64,000 nucleotides of DNA from CAZZHG01 sp964653655. Lineage in GTDB: Bacteria; Bdellovibrionota; FAC87; UBA2466. The stretch lies in assembly GCA_964653655.1 (NCBI GenBank), contig CAZZHG010000010.1:6128-70127 (forward strand), in the 5' to 3' direction. This document shows positions 58,787-64,000 of the stretch, piece after piece. The first letter of the stretch is position 1. Every line of letters starts with the position of its first letter. The notes below the pieces were generated by a model. It searched no databases and had not been told where the DNA came from. It saw only the letters and a list, made by a program, of their open reading frames with translations. Both the position numbers and the translations under genes were made by a program.

Positions 58787-59622
58787 AACCCGCAGGCTCT
58801 CAAGCTCGGCCCCTGGTCCGAAAGCAAAATCATTCCCGTGTCGATGGTAATCCAGGGCTGCACGTTCCACAGACCCGCCTTGTGAAACGCGTCGACTATC
58901 CTCCCGTGTACGTAGTTGGAGGGCACCCTTCCCCGGATGACCAGCCGGCCCCGTTCGTCCGCGAACGAAATCGCGCTCAGATAGGGAGCGACATCCGGAT
59001 CGGAAAAGAGATTCAGGAAGGCTTGTTCGAGAGGAGCGATCGCCTTGAACGGAAGTGACTGCCGCCGTTCCAACAACGTTTCGGTGAGCCAATCGAGCGA
59101 AGCCCGAAGCCCTGCCGCGAAAGTACGTCTTCCGACTTGATGCCCGTACTTGTAATAGCGCGCGACCACGCTGGGTAGGGTCCCCTCCGACAGCACCGAA
59201 AAGGCCAAATGGCCTTCCACCGGCGGCTCAAACTCCGTCGTTATCTCGATTCGAAAGCAAGGTCCGCCCGCGTAATGGGAAGGGCAGGCGAATTGGACGA
59301 GGCTCGCCGAAAAGAGCGGCCTTCCGGTATCGTCGAAAACCGATACCTGAGAGTTCCCGAAACGCCGGCTCCCGGACTGAACCAGCTTGCCAACCACGGC
59401 ACCGGAGCTCAGTAACGCTCTCGTACCGGAAGCGACCGTAATGCCGAGGCGCGCGCCCTCTGCCTCCGAGATCGGCGCGATGCTGGCTTCACGAAGACTG
59501 GACTGAATTTCGAGCGCCAAGGAACCCGGAGTGAAAACGTCGAGCTCGCATGGGTGAGCTCGGAGTAAAGACGGAGACAACAAACACACGAAAGTGGCGA
59601 CGTGCAACGGAATGTACTTCAT
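58783..59622 (-). CDS. secreted BON-domain protein
   Basis: 279 residues. Signal peptide (PLHVATFVCLLSPSLLRAH); N-terminal beta-rich part with one Cys pair; C-terminal BON-like domain (AISFADERGRLVIRGRVP, then DAFHKAGLWNVQPWITI) that in relatives binds membranes or peptidoglycan. Start ATG at 59622 with GGGGAGG upstream. Periplasmic; function unknown. Confidence 0.72.
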   Translation of the reverse strand: MKYIPLHVATFVCLLSPSLLRAHPCELDVFTPGSLALEIQSSLREASIAPISEAEGARLGITVASGTRALLSSGAVVGKLVQSGSRRFGNSQVSVFDDTGRPLFSASLVQFACPSHYAGGPCFRIEITTEFEPPVEGHLAFSVLSEGTLPSVVARYYKYGHQVGRRTFAAGLRASLDWLTETLLERRQSLPFKAIAPLEQAFLNLFSDPDVAPYLSAISFADERGRLVIRGRVPSNYVHGRIVDAFHKAGLWNVQPWITIDTGMILLSDQGPSLRACGF

Positions 59623-59705
59623 GGCGGACCTCCCCGATGCGTCCCGCCGCATGAAAGGGCGGGCGCGGACATTAATCCGGAAAGGTGTGCAACGGGTATG
59701 CCGGG

Positions 59706-60791
59706 TCAGTCGGAAACGGTCAGAGTAGCGCTCGCTTCCATGTCACCGCTCGTGACCGCACTGCTCGCGTTGTTACGGATGTAGATCGGCTTCAGCTGAA
59801 TCTTCGCGATGTTGGTGAGAATCTGGTTCTGAGTGGCCAGGGACAAATCCGTGACCAGCCCGTTCACCGATTCGAACAACGAGAGATTCGTGTCGATGTC
59901 GAGGGTGACCGTCAACCTGGAGCCGCTCACTCCGCCCGACGTATAAGTTTTGCCCCCGCCTCCGTTCGTTGCGGTTACGGAAACCGGCGAATCGAGCAGA
60001 ATATCGATGGTGCCGTAGCCCCAAGTGACTTCAGGGTGTTCCGCTCCGGGGGTGCAGCTATCGGCGGTGATAAGCTGCGCGCCCGTCAGGCGTTCCGGGG
60101 AGCCGGGGCGAGTGGCGCTCAGCGCGCCGCCGGTCACCCACTGATAATCGGTGTCCGCGCAGGTATCGGTCGCCGAGGTCTTGATGCAAATCAGTATGTC
60201 CCCCGCGAGAGCATTCGTGGAACCGTACAAAGTTCCGTACTCATCCGCCGACGAGTTCTCTTGCGAGGTCAGACAGCCCGAAAATACCGACGAGGTGCTC
60301 GGCGGAGTGTTCACGAGCGGAATCCGCATGTGATAGTACTTGGGTGTCGACTCGGCCTCGAAGACCACCTCGATTGCCTGGAGCGAAATGGAAAGAATGT
60401 CGTAAGAAGCGGCGGTACCATCTTGAATGTTATCGTCGCTGGAAGGAATCGTCGGTGGAGTCTTGAGATCGAAGGCGGTTTTCTTGAAGACCCCTTCGAG
60501 GCCTACCGTGCTGCCTCCGCCCAAGATTCGGACCCCCGCGCCTCCTCCGGTGCTGCTGAGCGAAGCCTGGTTGAAATATCCCAACACCGACAGGGGCGTG
60601 TAGCAAAGCCCGCCTTCGGGAGCCCCGTTCACGGTGGGATTGCACGCGGTGCCGGTTCGGCTTCGCGTGGCGAGTGAGGTGCTCTTCAGAACTATGCTCA
60701 TCGTTCCGGTGTTGGAATCTCCGCCTCCGCTACATTGAACGAGAAGGAGAGCCAGGCCGGCGGCCGAAATCCATACGAGAGGCTTCATCAT
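59706..60791 (-). CDS. lipoprotein, function unknown
   Basis: 361 residues. Lipobox LLVQC then a Ser/Gly/Thr-rich, beta-rich domain with several Cys (ACNPTVNGAPEGGLC, GCLTS, CADTDY). Low in Lys, high in Thr/Ser, as expected for an outer-membrane lipoprotein or surface protein. No family recognised. Start ATG 60791 after GGAG. Confidence 0.7.
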   Translation of the reverse strand: MMKPLVWISAAGLALLLVQCSGGGDSNTGTMSIVLKSTSLATRSRTGTACNPTVNGAPEGGLCYTPLSVLGYFNQASLSSTGGGAGVRILGGGSTVGLEGVFKKTAFDLKTPPTIPSSDDNIQDGTAASYDILSISLQAIEVVFEAESTPKYYHMRIPLVNTPPSTSSVFSGCLTSQENSSADEYGTLYGSTNALAGDILICIKTSATDTCADTDYQWVTGGALSATRPGSPERLTGAQLITADSCTPGAEHPEVTWGYGTIDILLDSPVSVTATNGGGGKTYTSGGVSGSRLTVTLDIDTNLSLFESVNGLVTDLSLATQNQILTNIAKIQLKPIYIRNNASSAVTSGDMEASATLTVSD

Positions 60792-60853
60792 GATTCTCCG
60801 GTGGGTTTGGAGAATCGTAATGCATTTCTTTAGGAAAACCTAACTTCGGGGCG

Positions 60854-61216
60854 TTACCAAATGACGGAAAGTCCGGTCAGGTGGGGAACCGAGCGTTCGG
60901 TCTGCGTGTCCGGATCGAACTGCATGGAGCCGGGCTTAGGATGGTTTTTCTCCATCTCCACGAGCTCCTCCGCGGCAAGCTCCTCGGCCTCTTCTTCCGA
61001 TCCTTCGTAGCCTTCGTTGATCCAGGCTTCCGCCACTTCCTCCGGAGTCACGTCTTTGAGCATGGCTCCGACGGTGAGGTGGCGCCGGCAGTTGCGGCAT
61101 TGCCCGATTTCCTGGCCCGCTTCGTTCAAGAAGAGGCAGAAGTGGCAAAGTCGGAAGTGGACGCCTCTATCGCTTCTCACTTCCCGGCGAGGCTTGTTTT
61201 GGGCTGCGTTCTTCAT
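60854..61216 (-). CDS. small acidic zinc-ribbon-like protein
   Basis: 120 residues. A basic N-terminus, then CHFC...CRNC (two CxxC pairs, 16 apart) that should hold one zinc, and a long acidic helix (EEEAEELAAEELVEMEK). Role unknown. It lies between the lipoprotein gene and the tandem repeat block. Confidence 0.65.
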   Translation of the reverse strand: MKNAAQNKPRREVRSDRGVHFRLCHFCLFLNEAGQEIGQCRNCRRHLTVGAMLKDVTPEEVAEAWINEGYEGSEEEAEELAAEELVEMEKNHPKPGSMQFDPDTQTERSVPHLTGLSVIW

Positions 61217-61343
61217 ACCTGATACCCAAATCCTTACTCTCTACCTTAATTATATCGAACCCAGCACAATGCGTCAAAATCCATAAAAAACAGGGTAACC
61301 AGTGATGGGGACTGGGGTTTTCGTTGGCATGGAAATCGTTTTT

Positions 61344-61725
61344 TGGGGTTCTGGGAGCCTGGGGATTCGAACCGAGAATGAGATCGAGAATGGGTCTTAG
61401 AATGAGTGAGGGGCAAGCGCCTGCCTTTTCACTCATTCTCGATCTCAATCTCATTCTCGCTCTACTCAAATAGGGGTTCTGGGAGCCTGGGGATTCGAAC
61501 CGAGAATGAGATCGAGAATGGGTCTTAGAATGAGTGAGGGGCAAGCGCCTGCCTTTTCACTCATTCTCGATCTCAATCTCATTCTCGCTCTACTCAAATA
61601 GGGGTTCTGGGAGCCTGGGGATTCGAACCGAGAATGAGATCGAGAATGGGTCTTAGAATGAGTGAGGGGCAAGCGCCTGCCTTTTCACTCATTCTCGATC
61701 TCAGACTCATTCTCGCTCTCTCAAA
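61344..61725. repeat. three tandem copies of a ~128-bp unit with hexamer-phased palindrome
   Basis: Each unit starts with a spacer reading ggggttctgggagcc and on to a T-arm-like ggattcgaacc, then a palindrome of about 88 bp whose arms are AGAATG-AGATCG-AGAATG blocks and whose middle reads gcaagcgcctgcc. Unit starts are about 61344, 61473 and 61601. The third copy's right arm differs slightly. The palindromes match the 29345 element in inverse orientation. Confidence 0.9.
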
Positions 61726-61731
61726 ATGACG

Positions 61732-61757
61732 AAGGCCCCGGCTTTCGCCGGGGCCTT
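61732..61757 (-). terminator. strong hairpin, terminator-like
   Basis: Perfect 11-bp stem AAGGCCCCGGC / GCCGGGGCCTT with TTTC loop. On the minus strand it is followed by TCATTTT, and it lies downstream of the 61992 gene, so it probably ends that transcript, before the repeat block. Confidence 0.75.
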
Positions 61758-61952
61758 CTTCCTTAAAGGGTGGGCAGAGGGACCGTCTGGTCCGTCAACA
61801 GGAACTTCCGCTTGGAGCATCCACTTCCGCTTATACCGCTTCCACTACAACGTGAACTTGAGCTACAGCTCCTCTGCCCTTTTCAGCCTTGCCCTGTCCC
61901 GGGCGTAGCGTGAAATCGAAAACTGGCTTACTGGAGAATCTCTCGGGGTTCG

Positions 61953-61980
61953 TCCGCGGCTCTCTCGCGAGAGCCGCGGA
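61953..61980. other. 12-bp perfect hairpin next to the stop of the coiled-coil gene
   Basis: TCCGCGGCTCTC-TCGC-GAGAGCCGCGGA. No T-run. It starts 11 bp after the stop codon on the minus strand and may protect the mRNA 3' end. Confidence 0.6.
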
Positions 61981-61991
61981 CATCACCGAGA

Positions 61992-63968
61992 TTACTTGCT
62001 GCCCAAGGGGCCGCGCTTACCGCTCGCGGGAACCGAGGTGTTACCGGACTGGAGGTCGACTCCGCCCGTGGCGCCGAGGCGCTGGGGGACGACCGAGCGG
62101 GGCTTACCGGCGCCGCCGCTCTGAATCCGGTTCACGTTCGGAGCAGCCGTCTGCTGACCGCCGCCCTGAATCGCGGCGAGCTGCATCTGCATGTTGTTGT
62201 TAATCATCGTCTGCATCGCGGTCTCTTCTTCTTTCAGACCACCGAGCTGTCCTTCGAGCTTGGAGGCCGCAGCGAGAAGATCGTCGCGCCGTTTGGCGAG
62301 CGCCTTAATCTTCTTGTTGCCTTCCTGAACCTTGCTCTCGACTTCGGCTTTGAACTTAGCCAGCTCTTCGTCGGCCGCGTTCGACTGGCCCGAAAGAGCC
62401 TGGAACTGGGCCTGAACCGCCTGCTGGGCTTCCTGAGTCTTCGCGAACTGGGCGCCTTGCTGGACCGACTCAAGCGCTTTCTTCGCCTTGTCGGACTTCG
62501 CTTGGAGCTCCTGCTCCTTGCGCTTCACCCATTCCGGGAGAGCGTCACGTCCGCCGCCTTTGAGCTCGTTCTCGAGCTGTTCGTCGAGGCGAGCGGCCCG
62601 CTCTTTCATCGCCGTGATGGAGCCCTGAGCCGTGCGGAGTTCGCCCTGGACCCGAGCCTTCGCCATCACGAGATCCGTCAGACCAGGATTCTGGCCGAGG
62701 GTCGCGAGAGCCGAGGTGCGGGTCTCCGGGTTCGTCTTCGAAATTTGCGTCTCACCTTCACGCAGTTCCCGTCCACCCGTCTGCGAAGGCAGATTCAGGT
62801 TGATGGGCTGCTGAACCGCGTTCGACGACTGCACCGGGAGCTGCAGAGGAGGAAGCGGCTCTTCGACCGGGGCTTCCGGCTTGCGCGGGAGCGGCTGATC
62901 GAACAGACCGTTGTTGTCGTTGCGGGGCTCGTTGGCCGCGAGCGGAGGAGTCACAGGAGCCGGGGGCGGAGGCGCCACCTGCTGCTGCTGATTCTGTCCG
63001 AGCGCGTTCTGGAGCAAGCCCGGGAGGATGTCTTCCAACCGGTCCTTGTTCTCGTTACGGGCCACATCGCCGATCCGCGAGGTCGCGGCGAAACGGTTAA
63101 AGAGCTCGTTCACTCCGTTGAGCTGGTCGTTCAGCAAGTTCTTGTTGCTGTCGAGCGCAGCCTGGGCGGCGTTGAAACGGTCACAGATCTGCTGAGCCGC
63201 TTTCTCGAGGCCGGCGTCGTTGACTTCGCCGGTTCCGAGACGCTGCTGCTGCATCGCCTGGAGCGCCGCTTGGAGCTGGGCGTTGCGGGCGGCCTGTTCG
63301 GCAGCCAGCTTCTTCGCCGCTTCAATCTCTTTGTCCTTCGCCGACGTATCCGGGGTCGGCTTCGCGCTCGGCTCTTCAGTGATGACCGGGCTCGGAGACG
63401 CGGAGGGTTCCGCCTTCTCTTCCGTCAGGCCGAGGGCCGCGCGAATCGCGGGGTCGCTGAACAACTCTTCGAGAAACTTTTCGTCCTCGAGCTTCGACTT
63501 GTCCATCTTCAGAATCTTGGCGAGCAGGTCCTTCAGGGCGTTCATGCGGATGAACCCGCCGAACTCCTTCGAGGAGACCTGGTCGAATCCGATTTCCGCT
63601 TCAGCGCGGAAACGATCGAGCTTGCCTTCTTTGATGGCCTTCAGCATGCCGGCTTTGATGCCTTCGGCAAACTGAAAGGGCTCGTTGGCGAAAGAAGCCA
63701 CGAAGAGCTTAGCGCCTTCGGCGCCTTTGCCTTTCGTGCCGCCTTCGGGGCTTTCGACGCCCATGAAGAGCCACTTCTCAGCGTTAGCGACGCCGTCTTT
63801 CACGGCTTCGATACGCTTCAGCTCGACAGGTTTTTCGGAAACCTTCACCTGCTGAAAGAGTTTGAAATTATCCGCCGCGAGCGCGGTACCACCCGTCGCC
63901 AGCGTCAGCACCATCAATCCCATGAAGCTAAGGGCACCCAGCTTCGACAACACGTTCACGCTCTTCAT
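61992..63968 (-). CDS. exported coiled-coil protein with Pro/Gln-rich linker
   Basis: 658 residues. Signal peptide (SKLGALSFMGLMVLTLATGGTALAA). A globular N-terminal domain (40-190) is followed by a Pro/Ser/Glu linker, a coiled coil rich in Ala/Gln/Glu (DKEIEAAKKLAAEQAARNAQ), a Pro/Gln-rich stretch (about 330-420), a second long coiled coil (about 450-590) and a basic tail. Envelope scaffold role is inference. ATG 63968 follows GGAGAAG; a TTG seven codons upstream is the longer alternative. No family recognised. Confidence 0.7.
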   Translation of the reverse strand: MKSVNVLSKLGALSFMGLMVLTLATGGTALAADNFKLFQQVKVSEKPVELKRIEAVKDGVANAEKWLFMGVESPEGGTKGKGAEGAKLFVASFANEPFQFAEGIKAGMLKAIKEGKLDRFRAEAEIGFDQVSSKEFGGFIRMNALKDLLAKILKMDKSKLEDEKFLEELFSDPAIRAALGLTEEKAEPSASPSPVITEEPSAKPTPDTSAKDKEIEAAKKLAAEQAARNAQLQAALQAMQQQRLGTGEVNDAGLEKAAQQICDRFNAAQAALDSNKNLLNDQLNGVNELFNRFAATSRIGDVARNENKDRLEDILPGLLQNALGQNQQQQVAPPPPAPVTPPLAANEPRNDNNGLFDQPLPRKPEAPVEEPLPPLQLPVQSSNAVQQPINLNLPSQTGGRELREGETQISKTNPETRTSALATLGQNPGLTDLVMAKARVQGELRTAQGSITAMKERAARLDEQLENELKGGGRDALPEWVKRKEQELQAKSDKAKKALESVQQGAQFAKTQEAQQAVQAQFQALSGQSNAADEELAKFKAEVESKVQEGNKKIKALAKRRDDLLAAASKLEGQLGGLKEEETAMQTMINNNMQMQLAAIQGGGQQTAAPNVNRIQSGGAGKPRSVVPQRLGATGGVDLQSGNTSVPASGKRGPLGSK

Positions 63969-64000
63969 TTCAGCTTCTCCTTCAACCAAAGTACGAACAA

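Larger units (their letters stand above)
61217..61991. other. 775-bp non-coding region with a tandem repeat block
   Basis: Apart from the repeat block (61344-61725) and hairpins at 61732-61757 and 61953-61980, it holds no credible gene. Short forward ORFs at 61726-61908 and beyond have no family signal. The run ACTTCCGCTT recurs at about 61805-61835. Confidence 0.6.

Noticed and set aside
61344..61372. Intact tRNA gene
   Set aside because: Only a T-arm-like 3' fragment is visible; no D-arm, anticodon arm or matching acceptor strand.
61167..61672. Minus-strand reading frames with an Arg/Ser-rich repeated peptide across the tandem repeats
   Set aside because: The repeat period is about 128 bp, not a multiple of 3, so the same peptide recurs in different frames; it is a by-product of the DNA repeat.
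61344..61725. CRISPR array
   Set aside because: Only three long, nearly identical units with no variable spacers and no cas genes.

Overview
The window is GC-rich (roughly 60%), densely coded chromosomal DNA from a Gram-negative (diderm) bacterium. TolQ/TolR-type proteins, many lipobox lipoproteins, SLBB and BON periplasmic proteins, a GT51 transglycosylase and a sigma-54 activator all point that way. The mix of secreted peptidases, aromatic amino-acid catabolism, VLCAD-like beta-oxidation and many orphan lipoproteins would fit a Bdellovibrionota or other 'deltaproteobacterial' lineage. That placement is inference; no rRNA marker is present. I see no intact tRNA, rRNA, prophage, transposase or CRISPR array.

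Layout. 1-5.95 kb (minus): one tightly overlapping operon, guaB-guaA-ridA-aldehyde dehydrogenase-hydratase-decarboxylase (cut by the left edge), joining GMP synthesis to a 2-aminomuconate/4-oxalocrotonate lower pathway. 6-16 kb: a glycosyltransferase, a small zinc protein, a C25 (gingipain-family) peptidase, a solitary ribosomal protein L3 gene, a diheme cytochrome, RNA-modification enzymes (RlmI-like, RluA-like, RsmG), a DUF962 protein, a lipoprotein and enolase. 16-24 kb: dnaK, an FmdB-type zinc ribbon, groES-groEL with a textbook terminator, a GST, an SLBB protein and pepA. 24-29 kb: a 556-bp non-coding stretch with inverted repeats, then a helical membrane-anchored protein, an ABC-2 exporter, prepilin peptidase and a GalE-like epimerase. 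29-38 kb: a large lipoprotein, TolQ/TolR, a C45-like acyltransferase fused to TPRs, a membrane protein and the TldD/TldE protease pair. 38-48 kb: VLCAD-like dehydrogenase, a secreted unknown, the ffh-rpsP-khpA-rimM-trmD cluster (no rplS), an M28 aminopeptidase, HPPD, a lipoprotein and a putative metallopeptidase. 48-64 kb: rpsA-sppA, a degenerate amidohydrolase lipoprotein, a GT51 transglycosylase, a divergent uvrA, a PocR-like sigma-54 activator, an archease-like protein, a BON protein, a lipoprotein, a small zinc protein, a triple tandem repeat and a long coiled-coil exported protein.

Three patterns stand out beyond the genes. First, a family of long hairpins built from phased purine-rich hexamers (AGAATG/AGAGCG type) lies at about 29.35, 32.45 and 61.35-61.73 kb; the last is a three-copy tandem array of about 128-bp units, each with a segment resembling a tRNA T-arm. 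Second, several genes (diheme cytochrome, the gene at 39853-41340, ffh, hpd, uvrA, the archease-like gene) have a -10-like hexamer only 5-9 nt before the start codon and no Shine-Dalgarno sequence, suggesting frequent leaderless transcripts. Third, convergent genes repeatedly share a 4-bp CTAG (or TTAG) as stop codons on both strands. Together these describe a compact genome with unusual gene-boundary architecture.
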